Notes: generated from the sequence alone by a model not told the origin. Numbered from the stretch's first letter, positions 45,427 to 54,791 are shown. The stretch is 64,000 nucleotides of DNA from Bordetella trematum (GCF_900078335.1 NZ_FKBR01000033.1:124195-188194); one strand, 5' to 3'. Translations and numbers: made by a program.

Positions 45427-45863
45427 TTTGACCCCCACGCATGCCGTTGCGCATCGCGCCGCTACGCGCTCTCTTTTTTCCGCTCGCGCACGGGCGTCAT
45501 TTTTTTCCGTTGAACTTGCTTTTGCCGCTTCCCCGGCCGGGTGCGTACGCGTATCGGCGGGCGTTGCATTAACGCTTGTTTGCTGTACCTGATTGTTTTG
45601 TCAGGTTACCCTAAGAAAATGAGATGCAAAGCACGGGCAGGGCTTTTGTTTAGATGGCTCCTGATTTCCGGCTGCTCGCGTTTCCTGTTTTGGTGATTGA
45701 GAAAGACTGGGAAGAAAGAGCGAAAAGCAGCTACGCAATGTTGCGCAGGTATGTGCAAAAAACAGGCGAGTGATGCTGTCGGATCGGTTTTGGAAGGCTA
45801 TTCCATGCCGCATATCTTTCTGCGTTTGTTTTGACTATCAGCGGCGGAAACGCCTGGCGGCTC
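45427..45863. promoter_or_regulatory. Gene-free AT-richer region before the antiporter
   Basis: A 437-base stretch with visibly lower GC than its surroundings and T-runs near 45476 and 45500. It includes a near-perfect dyad GTACCTGA-N8-TCAGGTTAC (45585-45609) and a small CGCAA/TTGCG dyad (45734-45745). It must contain the promoter of the decarboxylase module, and the 45585 dyad is the best operator candidate. No gene is supported. Confidence 0.45.
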
Positions 45864-47318
45864 ATGAAGACTAGCGACACCAATCAGAAACTCGGCCTTG
45901 TAGCGTTAGTTGCTATTGTTGTCAGCTCGATGATCGGAAGTGGGGTGGACAGCCTGCCCCAGAATATGGCGGAGACCTCGGCGCTCGGGCCCGTGGTCAT
46001 TGCGTGGCTGATCAGTGGTTTCGGCATGTTCTTTATTGCCAAGACCTTCATGGTGCTGTCGGATGTCCGGCCGGACCTGCAGTCCGGCATCTACATGTAT
46101 GCCCGCGAAGGCTTCGGGCCGCTGAGCGCCTTTGTCGTGGCCTGGGGCTACTGGCTCATGGTCATGTTCAGTAATGTGGCGTTCGCCGTCATGGTGATGG
46201 ACACGCTCAATTACTTCCTGCCGGGAGACTTCACCGGCGGCAACAACCTGCCTTCCATCGTGGGCGCCTCCATTCTCATCTGGGGCTTTCACACGCTGGT
46301 GCTGGGCGGCACCAAGATGGCGGGGGTGTTCAATACCATCGGCACATTCATGAAGCTCATCCCGCTGGTGGTATTCGTCGGCGCGGTGACCTACTTCCTG
46401 GATTATGCGCAGCTCACCACCGATATCTGGGGCCAGCAGGGCTCTGCGACATCGAAACCCTTGGGCTCCATCCTGTCGCAGACGCTCTCGCCCATGTATG
46501 TGGCCCTGTGGTGCTTCATCGGCGTGGAGGGCGCGGTGGCGTTGTCGGCGCGTGCCATGAAGAAAGAGGACGTGGCTCGCGCGACCTTCATCGGCTTCGT
46601 CCTGGGCCTGCTCATCTGCATGATGGTGTCGGTGCTGCCGTTCAGCGTGATGGGGCAGAGTGCGCTGAGCGTGATTCCCAATCCGTCGACGGCGGGCGTG
46701 ATGAAGCATCTCACCGGCGAGTGGGGGGAGGTGCTGATCAATCTGGGCGTCCTGATCTCGATTCTTACCAGCTGGCTGGCCTGGACCATGATCTGCGCCG
46801 AGATCCCGCAGGTGGCGGGCCAGAACGGCACCTTCCCGAAGATCTTTGCCCGGGAAAACAAGCGCGGCGCGGCCTCGGTGGCGCTGTGGGTGAGCAGCGG
46901 GTTCATGCAGTGCGTCATGCTGATGGTGTATTTCTCGCACGATGCCTGGCTGACGCTGCTGGGCATCTCGGCCATTTGCGTGCTGCCTGCCTATTTCGCC
47001 TCGGCCGCCTACCTGACCAAAATCTGCTTCAACGGCGAATACCGGAAACGTCAGACGCTCGGACTTCGTCTGGCACTGTTAAGTAGTCTTATTGGTGCAG
47101 GCTTCTGTCTGTTCATGCTGTACGCGAGCGATATCCGGTATGTGGCGATGACGCCGTTATTGCTGACGGTAGGTTTGCCCTTGTTTTTCTGGGCTCGCAA
47201 GCAAGATCCGTCGTCCGAAGCGGCCCTGAACAAGGGCGAGCGCATTGCGCTTGTCCTGTTGCTGGCCGTGGATATCCTGGTGGCCGTGCTTTATTTCATG
47301 GGATATATCAAATTCTGA
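45864..47318 (+). CDS. Basic amino acid/amine antiporter, APC superfamily (ArcD/AdiC-like), copy 1
   Basis: A 484-residue, twelve-helix APC exchanger. Helix 1 starts LGLVALVAIVVSSMIGSGVDSLPQN. The family substrate-site motif is usually G-S/G-G-V/I-F/Y; here the aromatic position is aspartate (codon GAC). Other conserved parts are GYWLMVMFSNVAFAVMV and AWTMICAEIPQVAGQNG. It precedes an AdiA-like decarboxylase by 79 bases, so it probably swaps external amino acid for product amine. ATG at 45864 follows a GGCGG-rich stretch without a strong Shine-Dalgarno; an in-frame TTG 11 codons earlier is possible. A close paralogue follows the decarboxylase. Confidence 0.9.
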   Translation: MKTSDTNQKLGLVALVAIVVSSMIGSGVDSLPQNMAETSALGPVVIAWLISGFGMFFIAKTFMVLSDVRPDLQSGIYMYAREGFGPLSAFVVAWGYWLMVMFSNVAFAVMVMDTLNYFLPGDFTGGNNLPSIVGASILIWGFHTLVLGGTKMAGVFNTIGTFMKLIPLVVFVGAVTYFLDYAQLTTDIWGQQGSATSKPLGSILSQTLSPMYVALWCFIGVEGAVALSARAMKKEDVARATFIGFVLGLLICMMVSVLPFSVMGQSALSVIPNPSTAGVMKHLTGEWGEVLINLGVLISILTSWLAWTMICAEIPQVAGQNGTFPKIFARENKRGAASVALWVSSGFMQCVMLMVYFSHDAWLTLLGISAICVLPAYFASAAYLTKICFNGEYRKRQTLGLRLALLSSLIGAGFCLFMLYASDIRYVAMTPLLLTVGLPLFFWARKQDPSSEAALNKGERIALVLLLAVDILVAVLYFMGYIKF

Positions 47319-47397
47319 TTGCGGTATTTGTCGCAGAGTTCCTTTAGTCGGTATCAGAGGCCGGATGTGCCGGTCGACTTCAACTGAGAGTGATGAT

Positions 47398-49773
47398 ATG
47401 AAGTTTAATCACAGAGTGTTGGTCGTACTTTCCGATAACCTGGTAGAGGGGCTGCCCGCGGCTCAGACCATACAAGCGCTGGAGGCGGCCGTCGCCGAAA
47501 GAGGCTTCGAGGTTCAAAGAGCTGTCAATCCTCAGGCAGGCTTGACTTATATCCGTCAGAGTCCGCACTTCAGTTTCGTGGCGCTGCTGTGGGATACCAG
47601 CAATCCCAATATCGTCAATGAGAGCGTGGCGCTGATCCAGAAACTGCGCGAGCGCAATGACTCGCTGCCGATCTTCCTGCTCTCGGAAGTGGAAACGGTC
47701 GACGGCGTCCCGATTGCGGTGCTCAGAGAGGTCAACGAATACGTTTACCTCTATTCCGAAACGCCGCAGTTCACGGCCAACCGTATCTATACCGCAGTTC
47801 ATCGCTACGCCGAGAAGCTGCTGCCTCCCTATTTCGGCACCCTCAAGAATTTCACCGAGGACGGCGATTACTACTGGGATTGCCCGGGGCACATGGGCGG
47901 CATGGCCTATGTCAAACATCCGGTCGGCATCGAGTTCATCAATTTCTTTGGCGAGAACATGATGCGGGCCGATATCGGCGTTGCGACCGCCGAAATGGGT
48001 GATTACCTGATCCATGCCGGTCCGCCCAAGCAGTCCGAGCAGATCGCCGCCGAGCTGTTCGGCGCCAAATGGACGTTCTACGGCGTGGCCGGCTCCTCCG
48101 GCTCCAACCGTATCGTGGCCCAGGGCGCGCTGGGCGCCAACGAAATCGCCGTGGTGGATCGCAACTGCCACAAGTCCCTCAATCACGGTCTCACGCTGTC
48201 GCAGGCGCGTCCGGTCTACCTGACGCCCAGCCGCAACGGCTATGGCCTGATCGGGCCCATCCCGGCCAAGCGCCTGCAGAAAGACAGCATCAGCAAGCTG
48301 ATCAAGGACAGCCCGCTGGCGGCGACGGCGGTCAGCCCGGACCCCAGCTATGCCGTGGTCACTAACTGCACCTATGACGGCTTCATCTATAACGTCAACC
48401 AGGTGGTCGGCCAGCTGAGCGAAAGCGTGCCGCGCATCCATTTCGACGAGGCCTGGTACGCCTACGCGAAGTTCCATCCGCTGTATCGCGGCCGCTTCGC
48501 CATGGATGTCGCCGACGACATGCCCAACCGGCCCACGCTGTTCGCGGTGCAGTCCACGCACAAAATGCTGCCGGCGCTGTCCATGGCCTCGATGATCCAC
48601 GTCAAGCCCAGCGACCGGGCACCGCTGGATTTCGACGATTTCAACGATTCCTTCATGATGCACGGCACCACGTCGCCGTTCTACCCGATCATTGCCTCGA
48701 TCGACGTCGCCGTGGCGATGATGCAGGGCAAGGGCGGGTACTCGCTGGTGCAGGAGTCCATCGAGGAGGCCATTGCCTTTCGCCAGGCCATCGTCAAGGT
48801 CAAGGAAGAGCTGGTCGAGGCCGACGGCGACGCTTCGTGGTTCTTCGATGCGCTGCAGCCCACCGAGATCAAGGATCCGGCCACCGGCAAGGCGTATGCC
48901 TTCCACAAGGCCCCCATCGATCTGCTGAGCCACACGCCCGAACTGTGGCGGCTGAACCCGGGTGACGCCTGGCACGGTTTCGCGGCCGAAGACATCGGCG
49001 ACGCCGACTGCATGCTGGACCCCGTGAAGGTGAGCGTCACTTGCCCGGGCATCACCCCGGATGGCAAGCACCTGGCCCACGGCATTCCGGGCGGCATCGT
49101 CAGCAAGTTCCTCGATGATCGCCGCATCGAAGTGGCGCGCACCGGCGACTACACGCTGCTCATCCTGTTCTCGGTGGGCATCACCAAGGGCAAGTGGGGC
49201 ACCCTCATCGAGAGCCTGCTGGAGTTCAAGAAACTCTACGACAACGGGGCCAAGGCCACGGACGCCATTCCTTCGCTGGCCAGCGCGTCGCCGAAGTATG
49301 CCTCCATGACGCTCAAGGAACTGTGCCAGCAGATGCATGACACGATGCAGGAGCTGGATTTGATGAAGCACAGCAGCGAGGCCGTGCGCAGCATCCCCGA
49401 GCCCGTGCTCACGCCGGCAGAGGCATATCAGAAGGTCGTGCGCTACCAGACCGAGCGCGTCAAGGTCTCCGACTTTGCCGACCGCATCGCGGCCAGCATG
49501 CTGGTGCCGTACCCGCCGGGAATTCCCGTGCTGATGCCGGGCGAACGCCTGCCGGCCAACGATACCGGGATCACCGGCTATCTCAAGGCGCTGCAGGAAT
49601 TCGACAAGCGCTTCCCGGGGTTCGAGCACGAGATCCAGGGCGTGAGCATCGATCAGGACGGCGATTACTGGGTCCGGGCCATCGTCGAGGAGGATCGCAA
49701 GCCCAAGGCCACGCCCAGCCATGTCAGCTTCAAAAGCCACCGCACTTCTTCGTTCAAGAAGGGGCGGCAGTAG
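47398..49773 (+). CDS. Orn/Lys/Arg decarboxylase (AdiA-like arginine decarboxylase)
   Basis: A 791-residue fold-III PLP decarboxylase. The N-terminal wing domain spans 1-130, the PLP lysine is K389 in STHKMLPALSMAS, Asp350 in HFDEAWYAYA pairs with the PLP ring, and the conserved MMHGTTSPFYPII and PGHMGGMAYVKHP are present. The C-terminal domain ends with SFKKGRQ. Middle and C-terminal segments (CTYDGFIYN, GKWGTL, VPYPPGIPVLMPGE) follow E. coli AdiA more than LdcI or SpeF, so arginine is the best guess, with ornithine or lysine possible. Removing CO2 consumes a cytoplasmic proton, giving acid resistance together with the two flanking antiporters. Confidence 0.9.
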   Translation: MKFNHRVLVVLSDNLVEGLPAAQTIQALEAAVAERGFEVQRAVNPQAGLTYIRQSPHFSFVALLWDTSNPNIVNESVALIQKLRERNDSLPIFLLSEVETVDGVPIAVLREVNEYVYLYSETPQFTANRIYTAVHRYAEKLLPPYFGTLKNFTEDGDYYWDCPGHMGGMAYVKHPVGIEFINFFGENMMRADIGVATAEMGDYLIHAGPPKQSEQIAAELFGAKWTFYGVAGSSGSNRIVAQGALGANEIAVVDRNCHKSLNHGLTLSQARPVYLTPSRNGYGLIGPIPAKRLQKDSISKLIKDSPLAATAVSPDPSYAVVTNCTYDGFIYNVNQVVGQLSESVPRIHFDEAWYAYAKFHPLYRGRFAMDVADDMPNRPTLFAVQSTHKMLPALSMASMIHVKPSDRAPLDFDDFNDSFMMHGTTSPFYPIIASIDVAVAMMQGKGGYSLVQESIEEAIAFRQAIVKVKEELVEADGDASWFFDALQPTEIKDPATGKAYAFHKAPIDLLSHTPELWRLNPGDAWHGFAAEDIGDADCMLDPVKVSVTCPGITPDGKHLAHGIPGGIVSKFLDDRRIEVARTGDYTLLILFSVGITKGKWGTLIESLLEFKKLYDNGAKATDAIPSLASASPKYASMTLKELCQQMHDTMQELDLMKHSSEAVRSIPEPVLTPAEAYQKVVRYQTERVKVSDFADRIAASMLVPYPPGIPVLMPGERLPANDTGITGYLKALQEFDKRFPGFEHEIQGVSIDQDGDYWVRAIVEEDRKPKATPSHVSFKSHRTSSFKKGRQ

Positions 49774-49782
49774 CGCGAGTGA

Positions 49783-49809
49783 CCGCCCGGCAGCACGGCC
49801 GCCGGGCGG
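49783..49809 (+). terminator. Hairpin after the decarboxylase
   Basis: A 9-bp stem CCGCCCGGC/GCCGGGCGG with a 9-base loop, 10 bases after the decarboxylase stop and followed only by GTTTCC. It may attenuate expression of the second antiporter. Confidence 0.5.
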
Positions 49810-49839
49810 CGTTTCCTTCTCCAACGCACAAGGCACAAC

Positions 49840-51360
49840 ATGACTGATAGCTCTAAAACATCTGCAAGTCCTGGCGCCTCCACGGATTCGGGCGGGGCGA
49901 GCGCCGGAGCAAAGCTCGGCATGCTGGCTCTCATCGCGATCGTGGTGGGGTCCATGCTGGGGGGCGGCGTCTACAGCCTGCCCCAGAACACGGCGGCCTC
50001 CTCGGCCGTCGGGCCGGTGATGATCGCCTGGATCATCGCCGGGATCGGGGTCTACTTCATCGCCAACGTGTTCCGCATGTTGTCCGACATGCGGCCCGAC
50101 CTGCAGGCCGGCGTGTACATGTATGCCCAGGAGGGCTTCGGCTCTTTCATCGGCTTTAACGTGGCCTGGGGCTACTGGCTGATGACCTGCTTCGGCAACG
50201 TCGCGTTTGCCGTGATCCTGATGGACGCGTTTGATCAGATCTTCCCGGGCGTGTTCACCAACGGGAACAACCTGAATTCCATCATCTGCGGTTCCATCCT
50301 CATCTGGGGCTACAACTATCTGGTGCTGTCGGGCACCAAGGTGGCTGGCTTCGTCAACACCATCGGCACCATCGCTAAGCTGGTTCCGCTGGTGGTGTTC
50401 GTGCTCGCCCTGGGCTTGCTGATCGACTATTCGCAGCTGCTGGACAACGTCTGGGGCACGGCTCCGCAGGTGATGAGCGGTCCGGGAGAGGCGGGTACGC
50501 CGATGTCACTGAGCGCACAGATCATGGCGCCCATGACCGTGACGCTGTGGGCCTTCATCGGCGTGGAAGGCGCCGTGGTGTTGTCCGGGCGCGCGCGCAA
50601 GCGCAGCGACGTGGGCAAGGCGACGTTGCTGGGCTTTCTGCTGGCCCTGATCATCTACATCCTGCTGTCGGTGCTGCCTTTCGGCGCCATGACCCAGGTT
50701 GAGCTTTCCCAGGTGGCCAACCCGTCGACCTCCGGTGTGCTCAAGCACGTGGTGGGAGCGAGCTGGGGCAGCTGGGTGATGGATGCCGGGCTGATCATCT
50801 CGGTGCTGGCCGGCTGGCTGGCCTGGACCATGCTGTGCGCCGAAATTCCCATGGCGGCGGGCCAGAACGGCGCGTTTCCCAAGGCATTTGCGCGTACCAA
50901 CAAGAACGACGCGGCCAGCGTGTCGCTGTGGGTGAGCAGCGGCGTCATGCAGGCAGCCATGCTGTTGGTGTATTTCTCCAACAATGCCTGGAACACGATG
51001 TACAACATCAGCGCGCTCATGGTCGTGCCGGCGTATATCACCACGACGCTGTACATGACCAAGCTGTGCCTCAATCATGAGTACAAGAAGTACGCCAGCA
51101 AGGGTATGACGCTTGCACTCATCAGCGGCATCCTGGGTGTGCTGTTCTGCCTGTTCATCTTCTACGCCAGCGAGGTCAATTATCTGGCGCTGGTTCCCAT
51201 TCTGCTGACCTGCGGGCTGCCGATTTTCATCTGGTCGCGCCGCGAGAAGCATGACGGCAAGCCGATCTTCGAAAAGAAGGAGAAGCTGTACCTGGCCATC
51301 CTGCTGATCGCGGATATTCTGGTGCTCTGGCTGCTCTACACCGGCAAGATCGTGCTGTAG
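49840..51360 (+). CDS. Basic amino acid/amine antiporter, APC superfamily (ArcD/AdiC-like), copy 2
   Basis: A 506-residue paralogue of the antiporter upstream of the decarboxylase. It has a longer Ser/Ala/Gly-rich cytoplasmic N terminus (MTDSSKTSASPGASTDSGG) before helix 1. Its helix-1 motif GGGVYSLPQN is the ordinary form with tyrosine where copy 1 has aspartate. Conserved parts: GYWLMTCFGNVAFAVIL and AWTMLCAEIPMAAGQNG. It probably exchanges arginine or ornithine for the matching amine or for ornithine. Two exchangers around one decarboxylase suggest two product/substrate pairs or two pH ranges (inference). Confidence 0.91.
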   Translation: MTDSSKTSASPGASTDSGGASAGAKLGMLALIAIVVGSMLGGGVYSLPQNTAASSAVGPVMIAWIIAGIGVYFIANVFRMLSDMRPDLQAGVYMYAQEGFGSFIGFNVAWGYWLMTCFGNVAFAVILMDAFDQIFPGVFTNGNNLNSIICGSILIWGYNYLVLSGTKVAGFVNTIGTIAKLVPLVVFVLALGLLIDYSQLLDNVWGTAPQVMSGPGEAGTPMSLSAQIMAPMTVTLWAFIGVEGAVVLSGRARKRSDVGKATLLGFLLALIIYILLSVLPFGAMTQVELSQVANPSTSGVLKHVVGASWGSWVMDAGLIISVLAGWLAWTMLCAEIPMAAGQNGAFPKAFARTNKNDAASVSLWVSSGVMQAAMLLVYFSNNAWNTMYNISALMVVPAYITTTLYMTKLCLNHEYKKYASKGMTLALISGILGVLFCLFIFYASEVNYLALVPILLTCGLPIFIWSRREKHDGKPIFEKKEKLYLAILLIADILVLWLLYTGKIVL

Positions 51361-51386
51361 TCGCCGCTTCAGTCGGGCCCTTGAGC

Positions 51387-51420
51387 AAGGCCCGGTCTTT
51401 GAGCCAGCAGACCGGGCCTT
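51387..51420 (+). terminator. Hairpin terminator after second antiporter
   Basis: A perfect 12-bp stem AAGGCCCGGTCT/AGACCGGGCCTT around a 10-base loop, 26 bases after the stop. The T-run is short (TT), so strength is uncertain. Confidence 0.65.
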
Positions 51421-51494
51421 GATATCGCATCCAGCCAGCTTGCGCAGCGCCGGACCCGGTGCGGCAGGCGAACCTTTCATCCGGTATCAACCCA

Positions 51495-52517
51495 ATGACA
51501 CGCTGTTTGAGCCTTCTTGGAATCCTCCTGCTCGGCGTCTCGGGCGCCCAGGCCGCGGAGTTCACGCCCAGCGGGAGCCTGGGCCTGACCCAGACGTTCT
51601 ATGGCGACTCGGGCAATTACCGGACTGCCACGTCTCACCCGTCATTGACATGGAATTATCAGCTCTCTCCCGAATGGGGCCTGAGCGCCGAGTGGGATCG
51701 CACCTGGAATCGTTATACCTATACCGGGGCGCCCAAGCAGCAGAACAATGACTACAGCGAGCCCTCCTTCACGGTCAGCTACAACTACGGCAAGCTGGGC
51801 TCGTCCAAGGTCAACTGGTCCAGCTCCCTGAAGATAGAAACCCAGAGCAATTTCAACAACAACAGCCAGGGCTATGGCCTGCTGCAGACCGTTTTTGATT
51901 TCTCAAAGTACTTCCCCGAGAACGCCTACATCCAGCCGACCCAGTTGGCCATCGCGCCCATGTACGTCTATGGGAAGAACATCAGCGGGCCGTCGGGCAC
52001 GGTGAATACCGGCGGAGTGGGCCTGCTCACCAACTGGAATCTGCCGGCGAATTTTTCCCTGACCCTGAATGCCTATGCCTTCAAGGACTGGTATCGCGGC
52101 AGCTTCATCGTCGGCGGCAGTAATGGCAGTTACACCAACGCCACCTACTTCATGCTGTCGGCCTGGCTGGAATATGCCAAGACGCTCTACAAGTTCAATG
52201 AGCGCACGTCGCTGGCCTTCAATTTTTCCGGTGGCCTGGATCCTTACGTCATGTCCAACCGCCGCGCGGCCTGGAATCCCTTCCTGGCGACCGACGAGAT
52301 GTACCAGTGGCTCTCGCCGACGGTGATGAAGGGCAATTACAAGAATGCCTACGATCTGTTCGCGCTGCCGCAGCTGTCCCTGTCGTACACCTTGAACAAG
52401 CAGGTCTCCTTCAACGCCTTTGTGCAGGCGAAGTACTCCAATCAGCAATGGGGCAGCAGCGAGAAGAACTGGCGCTGGCAACCCCAGGCCGGCATCGGGG
52501 TGGTGTACCAGTTCTAG
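51495..52517 (+). CDS. Outer-membrane beta-barrel protein, porin-like
   Basis: A 340-residue protein with a clear signal peptide (CLSLLGILLLGVSGAQA, cleaved before AEF) followed by alternating amphipathic beta strands rich in Tyr, Trp, Asn and Ser. It ends in phenylalanine (IGVVYQF), the outer-membrane insertion signature. The pattern (WNYQLSPEWGLSAEWDR, SYTLNKQVSFNAFVQAKYS) recalls KdgM/FomA-type monomeric channels, but the exact family is uncertain. Placed after the decarboxylase module, it may admit the basic amino acid or release the amine. ATG at 51495 is chosen to give a proper signal peptide. Confidence 0.82.
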   Translation: MTRCLSLLGILLLGVSGAQAAEFTPSGSLGLTQTFYGDSGNYRTATSHPSLTWNYQLSPEWGLSAEWDRTWNRYTYTGAPKQQNNDYSEPSFTVSYNYGKLGSSKVNWSSSLKIETQSNFNNNSQGYGLLQTVFDFSKYFPENAYIQPTQLAIAPMYVYGKNISGPSGTVNTGGVGLLTNWNLPANFSLTLNAYAFKDWYRGSFIVGGSNGSYTNATYFMLSAWLEYAKTLYKFNERTSLAFNFSGGLDPYVMSNRRAAWNPFLATDEMYQWLSPTVMKGNYKNAYDLFALPQLSLSYTLNKQVSFNAFVQAKYSNQQWGSSEKNWRWQPQAGIGVVYQF

Positions 52518-52559
52518 GCGGGTTCCGCAGTGGCCTGAGCGGGGGGGCGGATCGGTCTC

Positions 52560-53768
52560 TCAGGCAGGGGCCAAAGTGCGGGTCGCGTTGCCGTCGGGCG
52601 GGGCATCGTGGGCGAGCGCCAGTTCGATCCGGTTGCGTCCTGCCGCCTTGCCCCGGTAGAGGGCGGCGTCGGCCCGCTGCAGCGCGTCTTCGAGGCCGTG
52701 CGCGCCCAGGAAGGGGGGAGAAATCCCGAGCGTGATCGTGCAGCGCAGCGGCTGGCTGCCACGGCTCACCGTGAAGGGCTGGGCTTGGACGCCGGCGCGC
52801 AGGCGTTCGGCCAGGCTCAGGACGCCGGCCTCATCGGTTTCCAGGCAGATGACCACGAACTCCTCGCCGCCGATGCGGCCGATGAGGTCGCCGCGGCGCG
52901 CCGTCGCGCGCAGCAGGTCGGCGACATGGCCGATCACTTCATCGCCGGCCTGATGCCCGTGCGTGTCGTTGATCAGTTTGAAGTGGTCGATATCCAGCAT
53001 CAGCAGATGGGCGGGCCTGGCGTGACGGACATTGAAGTACAGCTGCACGGCTTCCAGCAGTCCGCGGCGGTTGAACAGGTCTGTCAGCGGGTCGCGGGCG
53101 GCCATGCTGCGCAGATCATCGGTGAGCCGTCGCAACACCAGCCACACGATCGAAGGCGGCACGATGGTGGCAAGCGTCGACATGTAGATATAGAAGATGG
53201 TCTGGAAGTGGCTGTCCATGTGCAGCACGTCCAGACCCCCGTCGACGATCTTCATGAATTTCATGGCGTTGAGAATGCCGATGCCTGCAATCAGGATGGC
53301 GAAGAAAACCATCTCGCCATAAAAGTTCCGGGCAAAGGTGTGCACGCCGTAGATGACGGTCAGGCTCATCACCAGGAAAAGCAGGGTCGCCATCGCTGCC
53401 AGCATGGCATAGCGCGCAGTCGGCCCGGCGCCCCACTGCACTGCGCATTGCATGACGCCATAGAGGATGGCGAACAGGATCAGCGGGCGCCAGAGCGGCA
53501 CCGAGCGCCCGAAAAAGCGCATGGCGCCGAGCCAGTAGGCAATCGGGGAGGCAAGCGTCAGGATATGGTTGATGACGCTCATGGCACTCCAGGCGGGGCC
53601 GCCTTCGAGCAGTTGCAGGATGTAGGCTGCCGCCAGCAGCAGATTGCCGGCGGCGAAGTAGTCCATCCCCATCCGGTTGCCGGGCAGCCGCCGGCTGATC
53701 AGCATGAACATGATCGAAAAGCACAGCAGGTGTGCGCACAACATGCCGACGAGAACGGATGCAACCAT
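52560..53768 (-). CDS. Membrane diguanylate cyclase (GGDEF)
   Basis: A 402-residue protein making cyclic di-GMP. The N-terminal half has about six to seven membrane helices (MVASVLVGMLCAHLLCFSIMF onward) forming an uncharacterised sensor. The C-terminal GGDEF domain reads RDPLTDLFNRRGLLEAV and RIGGEEFVVICLE, with intact GGEEF catalytic loop. The inhibitory I-site RxxD is present as RRGD five residues before it. There is no EAL domain. ATG at 53768 is preferred over one nine codons earlier because GGTGAG lies 8 bases upstream. It is a monocistronic gene convergent with the barrel gene. Confidence 0.93.
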   Translation of the reverse strand: MVASVLVGMLCAHLLCFSIMFMLISRRLPGNRMGMDYFAAGNLLLAAAYILQLLEGGPAWSAMSVINHILTLASPIAYWLGAMRFFGRSVPLWRPLILFAILYGVMQCAVQWGAGPTARYAMLAAMATLLFLVMSLTVIYGVHTFARNFYGEMVFFAILIAGIGILNAMKFMKIVDGGLDVLHMDSHFQTIFYIYMSTLATIVPPSIVWLVLRRLTDDLRSMAARDPLTDLFNRRGLLEAVQLYFNVRHARPAHLLMLDIDHFKLINDTHGHQAGDEVIGHVADLLRATARRGDLIGRIGGEEFVVICLETDEAGVLSLAERLRAGVQAQPFTVSRGSQPLRCTITLGISPPFLGAHGLEDALQRADAALYRGKAAGRNRIELALAHDAPPDGNATRTLAPA

Positions 53769-54047
53769 ATGAATGCTCACCGGCGGCCGCCGCATTCGAA
53801 CTGCGCGCGGAGGAACCGAAACCCCTGTCTGTGACGGTCGGAGACCAACGTGCCGGTGTGACCGGCCCGGTCGTCTGCCCGGATGGGCGGCGCAGGGCGG
53901 CAGCGGCGTGTGATTGTAGAACCGGAAATGTTACATGACGATACTTTATGTTCAATCCGGATTCTCACGGGTTGCCGCTTTCGCCGTGCCTGGTAGCCGC
54001 TTGCGGGCTGCGGTCTCCAGCCGCGCAGCAGCGGCTGGCCAGGGGGC
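53769..54047. other. Gene-free gap upstream of the diguanylate cyclase
   Basis: About 280 bases between the SDR stop and the GGDEF start, both on the minus strand. The part near 53930-53965 is AT-rich and is the probable promoter zone for the cyclase. I see no gene. Confidence 0.5.
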
Positions 54048-54791
54048 TCAGGTGAGGTTCAGGCCGCCATCGGAAAGCAGGATTTCGCCGGTCAGGTAGT
54101 CGGAGGCGATCAACAGGGCCACGGCTTGCGCGATGTCTTGCGGGCTGGCTGAGCGTTGCATCGGTGCGCGCGTTTTCCACAAGGCCTGGGCTTGTGTCCA
54201 GTCTGCCGTCAGAGGGGTGTCGACCAGCCCCGGAGCCACGGCGTTGACGCGGATGTCCGGGCCGAGCGAGAGCGCCAGCAGGCGGGTCATGTGGTTGAGG
54301 GCGGCCTTCGCGGCCGAATAGGGAATCGACGCGCCTTTGGGCCGCACGCCGGCATGCGAGCTGATGTTGATGACCACGCCCGGGCGGCCGCTGGCAGCCG
54401 CGGCGCGCAATGCGGCCTCGGCATGGGTGATCAGGCGGAAAGGGGCGACGACGTTGACTTCATACAGCGATTGCCAGATGGCCGGGGTGGCCGCCGCCAG
54501 ATCCGCATGCGGAATCATGCCGCTGATGCCGGCGTTGTTGACGAGGACGTCCAGCCGGCCCCAGACGGCGACGGCCTCCCGGATCAGGCGCGAGCGGTCG
54601 GCCTCGACGGCCAGGTCGGCCTGGATGTAGCGGGCCTCGGTGAGCTCGCAGGCCATGGCCTGCCCGGTCGCCACCGAGCTGCGCGAGTGCAGGATGACGG
54701 CATAGCCGTCACGCGAGAGCCGTCGGGCGATGGCTGCGCCGATGCCGGAGGTCGAACCGGTAACGAGCGCCACGGGGCGTTGCATCATCAT
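54048..54791 (-). CDS. Short-chain dehydrogenase/reductase
   Basis: A 247-residue classical SDR using NAD(P)H. The nucleotide motif is TGSTSGIG (11-18), with NNAG at 85-88 and catalytic Ser144 or Ser145 plus Tyr158/Lys162 (YSAAK). The C-terminal part has VNAVAPGLVDTPL. It resembles 3-oxoacyl-ACP reductase FabG-like enzymes. It lies 69 bases downstream of a LysR gene on the same strand, possibly co-transcribed. Substrate unknown. Confidence 0.93.
   Translation of the reverse strand: MMMQRPVALVTGSTSGIGAAIARRLSRDGYAVILHSRSSVATGQAMACELTEARYIQADLAVEADRSRLIREAVAVWGRLDVLVNNAGISGMIPHADLAAATPAIWQSLYEVNVVAPFRLITHAEAALRAAAASGRPGVVINISSHAGVRPKGASIPYSAAKAALNHMTRLLALSLGPDIRVNAVAPGLVDTPLTADWTQAQALWKTRAPMQRSASPQDIAQAVALLIASDYLTGEILLSDGGLNLT

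Noticed and set aside
45601-45813. Minus-strand frame of 70 codons in the gap after tRNA-Ser
   Set aside because: No ribosome-binding site, no domain, and Phe/Ser/Cys-rich content typical of chance reading through T- and A-rich DNA.
47380-49836. 818-codon minus-strand frame opposite the decarboxylase
   Set aside because: Same reason: no domain, and the plus-strand gene has all PLP enzyme motifs.
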